From Bactericera cockerelli (Eukaryota > Arthropoda > Insecta > Hemiptera > Triozidae), in the NCBI GenBank assembly GCA_024516035.1, contig CM044959.1:20950241-21014240 (forward strand): a DNA stretch of 64,000 bases. Reading direction: 5' to 3'. Position numbers and translations under genes: made by a program. The notes beneath the pieces are model-generated. The model worked only from the letters and a program-made list of their open reading frames with translations, had not been told where the DNA came from and ran no database searches. Of the stretch, positions 45,725 through 58,045 are shown in pieces (the stretch's first letter is position 1; each line of letters opens with the position of its first letter).

Positions 45725-47585
45725 AGTTGTAGGTATTTGTCCTTCTAATAAAGTATTAAATAATAATAATAATTAACAGGCATTATTGACAATATAGCTA
45801 CCTATTAATCAATACAGGATCTTTATGATCTATAATTCTATATGATGAAACTAGCGGGTTGATTTTAAAGCCATGACTTGCTCGCTTGACGTGGCTAAGG
45901 CTTGGTATTGTTATAAAGCAGCCTCTCGAAGTTGATATTTTTGCTTGAAAATATTAAAAAGTATAAATTCACAGGGTTTCCCCCTGGTCCCTTTATGAAC
46001 GACAGACAGTACGGTACCTACTATAGGTTTGATATTTATGTAGGTATATATAGGTGTAGGTATATATGTAGGTGAATTTGTATACAAAATGAAATTGATC
46101 CCAGGTATGTACTAGCAATATTAGCATCCTTGTTTCTATTTATTTATTTTTTCCAGAGAAATAGGTAGGTAGGTACCTACTTTATGAATGAAACTTTTCA
46201 ATTAATCAAAAGTCTCTCTCTCTCCCTCTCTGTCCGCCCCCCCCCTCTCTCTAATTCTCTCATCCTCTTTTTCCCACCAGCCTTCTCTTTCACTCTATTT
46301 AGCCTTGTCTGATAATCACAAATCCCTGTATTGACTTGTTCCTTTCAAAAGTCACAGCTAGGATGCTATATTATTTTTGTATGCTACTACTACCCCTTTC
46401 ACTGTTCTGTGTGTAACCCTTTATGCACATTTCCTCCCCTCTCTCCATTATCTAACGCGCTTTCCATTAAAATATTATCTATCCTGCCATTCGTTTCAGT
46501 AGACATGGTGAACATTTTATTCAAAGGTGTTTTATTCCATACCTAAATGTATGTAGAAAGCTGAATAAAAAATAGACCGTTATTCCCATACAAATTCTTA
46601 CCTTTCTCTTTCAAATTTATTGTTCCCTGATGACTCAACCTGGTTCATAATGTAATCCAGTTTTTCTAAAATGTGTTCGGAATAAAATAAGCGAGTCGAT
46701 ATAAAATGAATAAATATTGTGTAATGACGTCACTAAAATGAAGCATTTCTAGATAAATTTGCCTTTTCTAGCATTGGTGATTTTGTTCCGACCTGAAAAA
46801 ATAGTATTTTTTATCAAGGAGAAAATATATTGCATAAAGAACAGAGTTGAAGAGATAAAGAATGAAGGACAGATAAGGAGAAAACACAGTTAGCTAGAAG
46901 TTATGAAGAAGAAGAGGTGAACCTGATGAAAAGAGATTGCCCTAACCCTAAGCTTTCTTAGCAAAAAAACCATTTTTTTATCATATAACTACCTACCTAC
47001 CTAACTATCATGATCTTTTTTTGCGGTTTCACTGTGTCTTTTATAACTCTTGAAAAATAGGTAAGATAATATATAGAAAATCCATAATGAAATGAATGTA
47101 ATTCTACAATAATAAATACACTGTTACTCGTACAAAGTCATAATATTTATGTTTATCAAGCTCGCCGGGAGGCGAGCGCTCGTCAAGTAGCGCCAGCCAG
47201 CCGGCCTATATTAACACGAAACAGAGTTTATATGTATTTTGTTTTATTGTTTTCGCCCACTTCCCGCTAACTTTTATCAATTTTTATTTCAAATTCGTAA
47301 TGAGACGCAAAAATAGATTGTGTTTCACGAAAGCGCGAGGTTCCTACGTACAGTTAAAGTCGTTTTCTGGCCACGCGTAAAATCTTGAATTTCATGAAAT
47401 TATTCATACGGGTTTTTTTTTTTTTTTTTTCAGACCAATTTTCTGTCAAGGGTACAGCAACGTGTGCTTATCGTGGAAAGACGTGAGCTACGTTTTTCGA
47501 TAGAGAATTTTTATTTCTGCATACCTTTTATAGTTTCAAGTATTTATTTTTTATAGGGTAGGAGATATAGCCTTCTAAAATAAAA
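45725..47585. other. Intergenic, no gene
   Basis: GTAGGTA-type short repeats near 46030-46075 and 46165-46180, CT-rich at 46213-46260. A GC-rich patch at 47160-47210 has a small hairpin (CTCGCCGGGAGGCGAG) but no coding frame. Confidence 0.45.
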
Positions 47586-47589
47586 TCGG

Positions 47590-47900
47590 AAAGTTGCACA
47601 GAGCCGCCCCTGGTTATCTTGGAGCTGCGATTGTGGTATTTTTTGAAAGGCCTTATCATAGGAAAAAATATAAAAATATAACCAAAGTATCACACTGGAC
47701 CAAACTTGAGTTATAGCCTTTGAAAGGAATACTTATTATGGAGCCCAGAGCCGTCTATTGTTATCCTAAAGATGTATTTTTGGTGTTTTTAGAAAGGTCT
47801 AGTCAAAGGGAATGAGATCACTTAATTTCAGATGGTTGAAACAAGTAGAAAAGTATTTAAAGCCCTCTAAAGGAATATCTATAATGAACCCTGGAGCCAC
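47590..47900. repeat. Three diverged tandem copies of a ~140-bp unit
   Basis: Landmarks GAGCCGCCCCTGGTTATC (47600), GAGCCGTCTATTGTTATCC (47747) and GAGCCACGCTTAATTATCCC (47889) recur with similar following blocks (GAAAGGCCT / GAAAGGTCT). Confidence 0.6.
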
Positions 47901-48308
47901 GCTTAATTATCCCACGTGGATGACTGAAGGTTCCTACTAAAGATCTAATTACGCAAAATTATACAACGATGTAAATAAAATTTTAAAAAAATCAGCGACA
48001 GTGTGAGACATAAAAAAGAAAAAAACTGATTTTATATTTATGAGAGTAACAAAAAAAATTCGCCTCACATAAAACTTGAAATAAGGATGGGTGACAATCG
48101 TCTTTGCTTCATCCAAGCTGCCAACAGACGGGGTAATTAATGTGGGAATATAGCGTTTTATAACTTCATTCAAAGATTTCTACATCAAGAGGTAAACTAG
48201 GTCTATATTATGAGAAGTGTATAAAATATTGGCCAGTAAGAGGCAAAAATATTGATTAATGTAGATCAAATGATACCTAAATATAATAAAATATTATGTA
48301 TTGAGAAG

Positions 48309-48440
48309 TCTCTGTGGTCGTCGACTGGTGTAGGTAAAACACAAAGTTTGCAAGGTGACCCGGGTTCGAATCCCGGCTAGGTAGATTTTTTTTTTACTCT
48401 GTACTTTGGATGTCCGGTATTCTCGTGAGAAAAAAAAAAA
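48309..48440 (+). repeat. tRNA-derived SINE, family S1
   Basis: Perfect box B (GGTTCGAATCC) in GACCCGGGTTCGAATCCCGG, then the S1 body (CTCTGTACTTTGGATGTCCG) and an A-rich end. Confidence 0.65.
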
Positions 48441-49160
48441 AAACAGTGGTTGCTTGTTTCAGTCAACCTTCTATGACCGTTTAATTTCGAACGAAGTGAG
48501 TATGGTTTAACTCGATCAACATTGATTTGTCACAATCTAATTATTATCCATCTACCTTTGTATGTAACGTGATATAGGTAAGTTGCATTTTTTGTCCAAT
48601 CGAGCTGAAATTTCAGAATATTTTCAGGATATATGCTTGTCTATTAATTTATAATTATTAAATGTATATCTAGTATAATTTCTCGCTTCTTCTGTTTATA
48701 TCTACTGATTATGCTGAAATGACACCATGTTTAGCATTTCGAAGTGAGGCAAATATATGGGTGAACATTTCTTAGAGTCATAGTAAGAGCCAATTTCGGA
48801 ACATACAATAATACTCGGCACTTTCATTTCCCTCTTTATTTTACCAAGATCGAATTTCCATCTACCTACCATGTATGTACGTTTGTACGTAGGTACAACA
48901 GGTACATAATATAATTAAAATTGTATTGTAAACAAAACCACGAAACAGAGTTGTCCGTTTTTTAACGAGTTCATTACTAATTTTTCAATACAAGGTTAAA
49001 ACACTAGTTGATTATTAATTAATTTTTGATAATAGATTTTATGATTAAATAGGTATGTTTTTTTTCTTCATTATTATATACTGGTTGAAGTTCCACAAAA
49101 GAAGCACCAATTATCACACCAACCTCATTTTAAAATGATGGTGACCAGTTGATTGTATTT
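48441..49160. other. Intergenic, nothing recognised
   Basis: AT-rich, no gene or repeat structure identified. Confidence 0.45.
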
Positions 49161-49165
49161 GGTTT

Positions 49166-49300
49166 TAACGTCCTGATTTTAACTAGTCAGGACGGAGAGT
49201 TTTACCCTCCATTCGCTGGGAATCGTTCCAGCTACCTACATTTACCTCACCCAGCCTGGGTAGGGCTGTGATTCTAGACTCACGTGTTTAGAGGGAAAAA
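49166..49300 (-). repeat. S2 SINE, body fragment
   Basis: CATTCGCTGGGAATCG and CACCCAGCCTGGGTAGGGC on the plus strand match the inverse of the S2 body at 61560-61680. The tRNA-like head is missing. Confidence 0.6.
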
Positions 49301-49339
49301 AACAAATGCCAAAATAAATAAGTAAAAAGAAATAACACT

Positions 49340-49392
49340 AATGTCCTACCTAAAGGACGGGGTTATTGCCTGTGGCAATCTCTTCCACCCAA
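49340..49392 (-). repeat. LINE 3'-UTR remnant
   Basis: ATTGCCTGTGGCAATCTCTT with CCACCCAA matches 59042-59092, in the same orientation. Confidence 0.5.
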
Positions 49393-49410
49393 TCTCTTAA
49401 AAAAATAATT

Positions 49411-49717
49411 ATATGGATATTACGCAGGACGTCCTACCCTGTATCTCACGAACGGCAAGTTGTATAATTCACTGAAATTTTTTGTAATGAAATTCTCTCA
49501 GTGAGACCTTTAAAACAATATGTCACAAGACATATCATTCTATTTAAGATTTTAAAGTTGGTCCATGTCCAGCCTGACTGGGGCCGTGTAGGCAAATTTT
49601 ATTTTTGGCTGAAAATTAATCCTCTTAAAAATAGAGGAATACGAATTTTTGCGTTTTTTGATGTTTTGAGTCGTTTTCGAGAAACCCAGGCCTAGGTGAG
49701 ACTTTATGGATGCCCTG
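49411..49717. mobile_element. Solo arm of a TA-flanked fold-back element
   Basis: Aligns along its length with 58636-58939, the right arm of the complete element, ending GGATGCCCTG then TA. The left arm is absent. A 65-codon frame here is a shadow of the repeat. Confidence 0.75.
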
Positions 49718-49924
49718 TATATAAATATAAATAGCCCTCAGGCGAGAGTCGATCATTACCTAATGTACTTATTGTAGAGATGGGTACGAGTAATTACTTT
49801 ACTCAAAAAGTACCGGTTCTTGAGAGTAATTAGTATGTACTGGTTCTTATTTATAGAGTAATCAATTGCATGAAAAAAATAATTGTATTCTCGAAAGCTT
49901 TGTTTTTATTTAATTCTTAGTGCG

Positions 49925-50280
49925 TGATTCGTATTATAATGGTACAATCACTTACAATGGTACAAGAACCGATTTTTATACTCGTGAATCGAGTACCGGA
50001 ACCGAGTACCGATTCTATGAAATACTCAGTAGTCGGTATAACACACCGGATCCGCGTACCGTACTGTGTACCGGTTTTATGAAATACTCGGTATTACACA
50101 CCGGGACCGAGTACCGACGTATCGTACATAGTAGCCGGGTACCGGTTCTATTAAATACTTGGTATTACACACTGTGGCCGGGTACGATACCGGGTACCGG
50201 TTCTATGAAATACTCGGTATTACAAAATTACAATATTACCCAAGTACCCATATCTAGAACTGGGTACAGCAGAGAAAGGT
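49925..50280. repeat. Degenerate ~55-70-bp tandem array
   Basis: Four or more units with CGGTTCTATGAAATACTCGG and GGGTACCGG/CGAGTACCG blocks at irregular spacing (about 63, 70, 55 bp). Confidence 0.7.
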
Positions 50281-50418
50281 ACTGAATTGTTCCGATATTA
50301 TCTATGAATAATATACAGGCTGTCGATATCCTAATATTTCTCTTTGTCTCGTAGAAACAAGTCTTCTATTTGAAACTTCTTTGTCTATTTGAAATCAATT
50401 AAATCAAAAAGTAGTGAT

Positions 50419-50911
50419 ATCCCCCAAAAAACACTACGTGTAAAAATAGTCGTCAAGTGTTGGAATGATTAAAAAGAAGTGATATCAAAAACGTCAATTT
50501 TCTATGTTTGAAGGAATTATTTTAATTCCTTGATAATTCAACCAAAATAATAGCCTCACAACAACAATACACCTTTGAGCAAACTTCGATTTGGTATTTT
50601 GAGAATTTAACCAAAAAATAGCCACACAACAAAACAATGCTCTTGTAAGAACAATGTTGCATAATTACAAAACCATTGTTCTTACAAGAGCATTGTTTTG
50701 TTGTGTGGCTATTTTTTGGTTAAATTCTCAAAATACCAAATCGAAGTTTGCTCAAAGGTGTATTGTTGTTGTGAGGCTATTATTTTGGTTGAATTATCAA
50801 GGAATTAAAATAATTCCTTCAAACATAGAAAATTGACGTTTTTGATATCACTTCTTTTTAATCATTCCAACACTTGACGACTATTTTTACACTTAGTGTT
50901 TTTTGGGGGAT
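50419..50911. repeat. 238-bp-arm near-perfect hairpin with 17-base loop
   Basis: 50419-50656 and 50674-50911 are inverse complements with, by eye, one mismatch (ACTACGTGT versus ACTAAGTGT). The loop is TTGCATAATTACAAAAC. Each arm also contains an internal diverged direct repeat (AATTTAACCAAAAAATAGCC / AATTCAACCAAAATAATAGC). No terminal duplication or transposon end motif is evident, which differs from the other fold-backs in the window. If transcribed it would form a long double-stranded RNA. Confidence 0.92.
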
Positions 50912-51511
50912 GTTTACATCCCTAAATATAAAGCGGAGAAGGCCATTACGTAGGGACATTTTAATAACCCGGTCAGTTCATGTGGACTGCAGTGTGAAAT
51001 AAATTGAATATTAAAAAAAAAAAAAATCTTACTTCATTATTTATTTACTTTATTGTTGTGTTTATTTACACTACAATTTTATAACAAAATCCATCCACTT
51101 GTTAACAATATCAGAACAAGATCAGGTGAGACGATAGTGCTCGAGAAATCATTCCGTCTGTTCATTCGTTTTGTAAAACTTCCTTAAAGTAAAACAGGAT
51201 AATAAATTCTCAATAGTTCTGCAGAATAGTGCAGAAGATGTAAGGTTTCAATTTCTTGACTAGCTCCTCTTCTGCTAATCTACACTAGGGTTTCTGCGAG
51301 GTAACTACAACTGTATACCATCACGAGAGTAAATTTTCTATACGTAAACAAACAAGTTTGGGTCACTGCTACGTTAAATACGACAGTACTTACCCATAAA
51401 ATCACTGTTCAACTTAAACAACACCCAACGACTACTCAAATTAAAACTAATCCCGGTCCAATTCAGTATAGGTGAGGTTAATGTCAGGAGCTGGTTTTTT
51501 GAGTTAGATAA
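50912..51511. other. Intergenic, no gene
   Basis: Contains a short A-run near 51014-51026; otherwise unremarkable. Confidence 0.45.
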
Positions 51512-52868
51512 ATTTTTTTTTGAAAATTTTATTTTATTTTTACGAATTTACGGGGTCCAACCCCATTCGCAGAAGCTAAGGAAATATCCTTTGGCAACTA
51601 CTTAAGGTAAAAATGTTAATAAAAAATGTTGTATTACATTGTATTTCTTCGAATTTCCCTCTCTTTTCTAGTAAAAAACTGTTGTGGACTGGAGTGGAGT
51701 GGAAAGGTCTATGATGTTTACAGAGGTTAAAGGGAGGATAGATTTTTTAACTGGAGGATCTTGCTCTTGAAGTTGCTCATGCTATCACAAAATAAGTCGA
51801 GGGATGGGTCCAGATCACAGGCTATATTATAGAGTCTCATGAGTCTATTTATGGGTTGATGAAATGTATAGTTTTTAGTGCAAAATTTTTCCATGAATAG
51901 AGCTTTGTTTCTAGTCGATTTATTATTAATTCTAAAATGTAAATTGTTTAAAAAGTCTGGTAGATGGGTTTTGCCATTAAGTATTTTGAATAATAATACC
52001 ATATCGTTAACGGATCTCCTGTGTTCTAGTGTGTCAATGTTATTGAGTTTCATAATATCTATGTAATTGTGATTCAGGATAGCTGTTTTTTGTTTGAAAG
52101 CTAGAGATCTTAAAAATGCACGCTGAACGGATTCAATTAAGGAGATGTGAATTTTATAATAGGGTGACCACACAGGAGAGGCGTATTCGAGAATGGAGCG
52201 AATGAAAGTATAATACATGATTTTGTAAGTAGTGGGGTCTTTAAATTCTTTTGAATTTCTGTTTATGAAACCTAGTATTTTAAAGGCTTTCTTAGTGATA
52301 AGATTGTAGTGCTCATTAAAACAAAGTTCGTTGTTCATGGACACTCCAAGATCTTTTGTGGCGATCTCTCTCTCAAGTGGCACATTATTAAGGGAGTATT
52401 GAAAACATAAAGGATCTTTATTCTTATGAAATGAAATTATTTTGCACTTACTAATATTAAGTTCCATTTTATTTACAAGACACCACTGATAAATAGCATC
52501 CAATGACCTTTGCAGAGCATGAGCATCTTGAGCATTGCGCACTTCAAGGCCAGTACGCTTGTCATCAGCAAAGAGCCAGTAAGGTGTTGATAGGTATTGT
52601 TCGATGTCGTTTATGTAGAGGTTAAACGCGAGTCCAGACAAATGACCACCCTGTGGACACCCTGACAGAACCTCAAATGCGTCGGAAAAATAGACTGAAG
52701 CTACAGAATCAAGTTGAGAACATGTACAATCACCTCCACTATTTTGGTTCGTTTTATATTTGATAGTTTGGGATCTATTGGCAAAGTAAGTATGAAACCA
52801 AGATAGTAAAGGGTCATGTACGCCGTAACTCTTAAGTTTGGCACAAAGGATATTAACGTTAATTTCAG
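51512..52868 (-). mobile_element. 5'-truncated LINE fragment with RT 3' half
   Basis: Minus-strand RT frame followed by a ~210-bp 3' UTR with a GGGGTTGGACCCCGT stretch and an A-rich end (T-run near 51512-51520 on +). Truncated at 52868 inside the RT. No target duplication found. Confidence 0.75.
51727..52868 (-). pseudogene. Reverse transcriptase C-terminal half (jockey/CR1-like)
   Basis: The frame is open from the truncation at 52868 to the stop at 51727, about 380 codons. It includes motif B region SGCPQGGHLSGLAFNLYIND, catalytic FADD (PYWLFADDKRTGL), KTLN-like NKMELNISKCK and the thumb region DLGVSMNNELCFNEHY through LEYASPVWSPYY. In family members motif B reads GVPQGSxLGPLLF, so GCPQGGHLSG is altered. 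There is no start codon in the usual sense; the 5' end is a truncation. Confidence 0.85.
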
Positions 52869-53180
52869 GATATTAAAAGAAAATCATTAATACTTATGAA
52901 AGCATTGACATGCGGCTGAAGTACTGACAATTTGGCGATCAGACAATCACTGCCAGCAGATCTCCTGATCAAGTTCATTACTTATGTCTTCTCACTTTGA
53001 TAGGTACTTATCCGAGCACCCGCCACTGGTGACTAGTATTCCATTATTTCTCACCTCTCTGTTGAATACTGAATTCAATTAGATACACATCACCGCTCTC
53101 AATCACCGAGACAAAATTTCTCCTGAGAAAGCTTTCGACACTGGCGTGGACTCCAGGTGTTTCCATCTAGGGTGGCCGGA
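52869..53180. other. Intergenic, no gene
   Basis: Ordinary sequence between the LINE truncation and the minisatellite. Confidence 0.4.
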
Positions 53181-53181
53181 A

Positions 53182-53998
53182 GTGGTGGAGGTGGAGATAG
53201 GAGTGGAGATGTAGATGGGAGATAGGAGTGGAGATGGAGATGGGAGATAGGAGTGGAGATGGAGATGGGAGATAGGAGTGGAGATGGAGATGGGAGATAG
53301 GAGTGGAGATGGAGATGGGAGATAGGAGTGGAGATGGAGATGGGAGATAGGAGTGGAGATGGAGATGGGAGATAGGAGTGGAGATGTAGATGGGAGATAG
53401 GAGTGGAGATGTAGATGGGAGATAGGAGTGGAGATGGAGATGGGAGATAGGAGTGGAGATGGAGATGGGAGATAGGAGTGGAGATGGAGATGGGAGATAG
53501 GAGTGGAGATGGAGATGGGAGATAGGAGTGGAGATGGAGATGGGAGATAGGAGTGGAGATGGAGATGGGAGATAGGAGTGGAGATGGAGATGGGAGATAG
53601 GAGTGGAGATGGAGATGGGAGATAGGAGTGGAGATGGAGATGGGAGATAGGAGTGGAGATGGATATGGGAGATAGGAGTGGAGATGGAGATGGGAGATAG
53701 GAGTGGAGATGGAGATGGGAGATAGGAGTGGAGATGTAGATGGGAGATAGGAGTGGAGATGGAGATGGGAGATAGGAGTGGAGATGGAAGATAGGAGTGG
53801 AGATGGGAGATGGAGATAGGAGTGGAGATGGAGATGGGAGATAGGAGTGGAGATGGAGATGGGAGATAGGAGTGGAGATGGGAGATAGGAGTGGAGATGG
53901 AGATGGGAGATAGGAGTGGAGATGGAGATGGGAGATAGGAGTGGAGATGGAGATGGGAGATAGGAGTGGAGATGGAGATGGGAGATAGGAGTGGAGAG
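53182..53998. repeat. 25-bp minisatellite, about 32 units
   Basis: Unit GATAGGAGTGGAGATGGAGA plus TGGGA, highly homogeneous, with GATGTAGATGGGA variants at both ends and in the middle and a few shortened units near 53785-53885. Confidence 0.95.
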
Positions 53999-53999
53999 G

Positions 54000-55200
54000 T
54001 AGAGAGCGTAGATCGAAGGGGGGACAGGTGAAAATTGTAGACGTGTCTCTATGCTTTGACCCAGAAATAGGAGAGTTGGTAGGAATTGGATGGAGATAAA
54101 ATGGCAGAGTGAGAATTAATGAGGTTGGGAATGTGATGAATAGTGTATGGAGTGAAGGAGCTCCGAATGCTTTTCAATAAAATTGAAATATACATCAAGA
54201 TGAGTCACGCATATGAGAGGGGGGGGGGTGAAGGATGGTAAAATGGGAAAATTGTGTACGATAACAGGAGTAGAATTGAAACCTCAGTGACGGGTGTTTC
54301 AAGAGTTTGTTCCAGCGCATACTGTGAGGAACGTAGTAAATAATATTATGTTGCCTTAAGTAGGTAATATAAATTGTCACTATGTATTGTTAGATATTAC
54401 ATGATTTTGTGAAATAATTATATTGGGTCAAAGGAGAATTCTGGGTATCTTTAACTATTTCAATTGAAGTTCATTAACTGTTCCAATACTTAAAGTGAAA
54501 AATGTACCGATGATTCTTTGTTAAACAGTTTTTACTTGAATCAAGTGTCAGGATGACCTTGGTGTCATTAAAAGATTTTTTCCTGCCTTCAAAAAAAAAA
54601 AAAAAAAAAAAAAAATGTTAGACTACTGATGCGTAAAGCTAACTACTATGTTACGCTTGACTTTGTGACATCTTGAATTTATTATTCCATACATTTAATA
54701 ATTATTCAGTTAAGAAAGTACATGAGTACTGAGTACTACTGAGTGCCTATCGATGTAGCAACTTTTTGATTTATAAACACTCCCCAGCAGAATTGTAACC
54801 GATAGATTGTAAGACTATTTGAATGTAACCGATAGACTATAAGACTGGGCGGATTAGCTTGAGGCACAAATATAGTTCTAGTCGTAGTCAGCCTACTGGT
54901 TAATACTTTTTTAGTCCCTAAGCTTTCCCTCTGATCAGCTTTTCGGCAACATTTTCCTCTCTCTTCCCTTATTTCCTTTTTATCTCTATCTCTCTTTGTC
55001 TCTCTCTCTATCTCTCTTTCTTTGTCTCTCTATCTCTCTCTTTGTCTCTGTCTCTATAATCCTCATGAAAGACTAAGTCTCTAAGCATACATGAATTTCA
55101 TACTCTCATTATAATGTCTGTGCAAACAGCAGCGTTTACTGCATATAAAGTTTATTCTACGTTCCCTGAAGATCACTTACGCCTATGTACATTGTACAAG
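54000..55200. other. Intergenic; poly(A) and CT runs
   Basis: Poly(A) at 54589-54615. A short duplication GTAACCGATAGA(T/C)T occurs near 54797-54840. CT-rich at 54955-55060. Confidence 0.45.
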
Positions 55201-55204
55201 CATT

Positions 55205-55630
55205 CTTTTGTCTCTAATACATCCTCTCTCGATTTCTTTTAATTCTATTCTCTTTACTCCATTCTCCATCGATTTCTCTCTGATTCATTCTCTTTCAATC
55301 TCTCTCTTCTCAATTTTCCCTGGAATTATCTCTACTCTATTCTCTTTCAATATCTATCTCATTAATTTTTCATTATGTCTCTCTACTCCATACTACCTCA
55401 ACTTTTCTCAACTTCACTATCCCTCAATCTCTCTCCACTCTATTTTCCCTCTATCTCCAACTACTTTATTGTTCCTTTACTTCTCTCTACTCCATTCTCC
55501 TTCAAATTCTATCTCATTAATTTTCCATTATGTCATTCTACTCCATCTTACCTCAATTTTCCTCAACTTCAGCATAACCTCTCAATCTCTCTTCACTCTA
55601 TATTCCCTCAATCTCTAACTACTCTATGAT
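55205..55630. repeat. CT-rich region with a ~170-bp tandem duplication
   Basis: CATTAATTTT(T/C)CATTATGTC begins blocks at about 55358 and 55528 that share TACTCCAT, TACCTCAA and CACTCTAT landmarks. Overlapping Ser/Leu/Phe-rich open frames are compositional. Confidence 0.6.
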
Positions 55631-56814
55631 AGAAGACAAGACAGGAAAAAATAATAGTATGTATATTTATATTTCCTGAGTTGTCACATGGACGGTTGGA
55701 TATTATTTTTAATATACATATCATATACAATAGTATAATACATTGTATGTTCTAAATACCTAAATGAAAACTTTTTTGAACAGTTGACGTATAGAAAAAA
55801 GCCATTTGTGTAAGTGGGAGTAAAATCCAGAGAGAGCGATAGGGATTATTTTGTAATATCACAATGTATAATTTTAGAATGTAGACAAAATTAATAATAT
55901 ACATTATCAAAGGCAAATGCATTCTTTAGACTATAAACGTATATGATGGTGGTTTTAGCATAATCCTTATCCTCTTGAAGCAATACATTACAAAACTTCA
56001 TAACATTCTTCAAAGCGATGATCATAATAATAATAATAATATTTTTATAGTGATAATGTATGTAATGTTCATTATAGCCGCTATAGTATCTGCTGAAATT
56101 TTTAGTGAACTTTCAGATTTTAGTTTTGTGACTTTTTGTCAAAGGATGATGCGATAGTTAACACGCAAAAATTAATGAAATTTCTAACCATCGAATTATG
56201 TACAGATTGTATTAGCAACAGCACGTTGGTAATACAATGAACCTACCTACCCTTAAAATATATGCATCTGTAAGCGGGACACACTGTATAGAATGAATTA
56301 GAAATTTTTTGCTACCCAAAATACTAAAATTAAACAATAATGAGATTACGGCGGGAACGACAGGCTTATCCCTTGTAAAGCGCCAAAAAAATAAAAATAA
56401 TAATCAGACTTATCTACAGATGGTAAAAATAAGTCCAAAAAAAAACAAACTTATAAAAAATGTAGAAGTGACGTGGGTCAGGTAACTATTTATAAAAATA
56501 ACAAGAATATTAATTTTTGCTAGTCTTATTGAATATCATTTGGGTTTAAAGGCAGTACTTCAGGGTAATTCAGAAACAACCGAATTCTTAAATCATAAGA
56601 AAATGAGAACCAAATAACAATCCTTTGAAAAGTAAAAATAGCAAAATTAAGACAAAGTAATAAAATAGGACACGGTACACAGTAGGCTACAAAATTTGTA
56701 CATACTATCAATTTGTATTGGATGATATCCATTTAATTTTCATGAGGAGATTAATCAAGTCTTTGTAAATAATAATCACAAAGCTAAAAGTAAATAAAAT
56801 ATTATCTATATTTA
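55631..56814. other. Intergenic, no gene
   Basis: AT-rich; a short (AAT)n run at 56020-56042. Nothing else recognised. Confidence 0.45.
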
Positions 56815-56819
56815 TTTAT

Positions 56820-57586
56820 TTAGGCAAAGAGAACACAGGGTCATATTTCAAAATTACATATCGGAACCATATTTCCCAACTTCTTCTGTAATCCAGGGGT
56901 CTAAGCTTAGCAGTCTTTTCTTTGCTATTGTGATAGATGGTATTGGTGAGATAATAAAAAATTCCAATTATTTATTGTATGCAGATGATTTTAAAATATT
57001 TAAGGGCATTAAAAATGATTGTGATCATAGACTATTACAAGAAGATCTATCCGCTGTGAAAATATGGCTCGATAACCATGGGCTAAGTTTTCATCCTGAC
57101 AAGTGTGAAGTTATGTCTATAACAAAGAAAAAAAATCCCCATTTTTATGAATATCATATTAATAATATAACACTTAATAGAGTATTGCAAAAAAAAGACT
57201 TGGGAATCACATTCCAACATGACCTTAAATTTGATATACACATAACAGAAATAATATCATCTGCCATGAGAAATCTTAGTCTCATTATCAGACACTCTAA
57301 ATATTTCTATGATGAATCTACCATCACAACATTATACACCGCACTTGTCAGAAGTAAACTGGAGTATGGATCTGTCATCTGGTCTCCTCCTACACAAAAC
57401 CATAGAGAAAATATTGAGAAAGTCCAAGCCAGATTTGTTAGATTTCTTTTTAAAAAAATGAATGGTTTTTACCCTAGTTATCCCAATGCCATCTCTTACT
57501 CTGACTTAATGGAACATCTCGATATTGGCACTCTAACAGCTCGTCGAGATTACCAAAGATTATTATTTATATTACAATATTTTTAA
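56820..57586 (+). pseudogene. Reverse transcriptase C-terminal half (jockey-like)
   Basis: The frame is open from about 56820 (RQREHRVIFQNYISEP) through motif B-like VIQGSKLSSLFFAIVIDGIG, catalytic YADD (NYLLYADDFKIFKGI), HGLSFHPDKCEVMSITKK and DLGITFQHDLKFDIHI, to a stop at 57586. Motif B normally reads GVPQGSxLGPLLF. A shift near 57578 moves the reading to the next frame, where the ORF2 C-terminus continues (RTLRIRPQRNFFFIKN ... CKEMLGLVPT) to a stop at about 57836. Confidence 0.85.
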
Positions 57587-57836
57587 CAATAACATCTCAA
57601 TATCTAATATCTCAGACGATATTTGTATCAATGTTCCCATAAGAACCTTAAGAATTAGACCCCAAAGAAATTTCTTTTTCATTAAAAACTGTCCCTGTTT
57701 ACTCGAAAGCCTCAATTCGCCATGTATTGCAGCTATGCTACTTTTCAATCAATATTCATCACAATTGGATCTAGCAATGAAATCCTCTCACTATAAAATA
57801 CTATGTAAGGAGATGCTAGGATTAGTACCAACTTGA
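57580..57836 (+). pseudogene. LINE ORF2 C-terminus in shifted frame
   Basis: About 85 codons with RTLRIRPQRNF and LFNQYSSQLDLAMK, ending LGLVPT before TGA. This is the usual position of the jockey-like C-terminal tail after the RT thumb. Confidence 0.65.
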
Positions 57837-57966
57837 TTTTGTTGTTAATATTATTTTTTTTTTTATAATTTTTTTTTTATTATTATTATTTTTTTCTCCC
57901 CCCTTCTTAACTTCTTCTCATTGTTCTTGTAAGAGGAGCTTGTAAAATTGCTTCGTTGGAACAATG

Positions 57967-58013
<47 letters not shown>

Positions 58014-58045
58014 AACTCTTTATTAGTAGGAAGAACATAATTATA

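Larger units (their letters stand above)
56815..58012 (+). mobile_element. 5'-truncated LINE fragment with long poly(A)
   Basis: RT 3' half, C-terminal domain, 3' UTR and a ~44-base poly(A) at 57969-58012. The long A-tail suggests a fairly recent insertion, but the frame is broken once. The 5' truncation point near 56815 is approximate. Confidence 0.8.

Noticed and set aside
49501..49695. 65-codon frame resembling a conserved peptide also near 58768-59028
   Set aside because: Shared because both lie in arms of the same fold-back element; the frame is not kept between copies.
53182..53998. Centromere-type satellite
   Set aside because: Short (about 0.8 kb), 25-bp unit, embedded in ordinary DNA; a minisatellite is the simpler reading.
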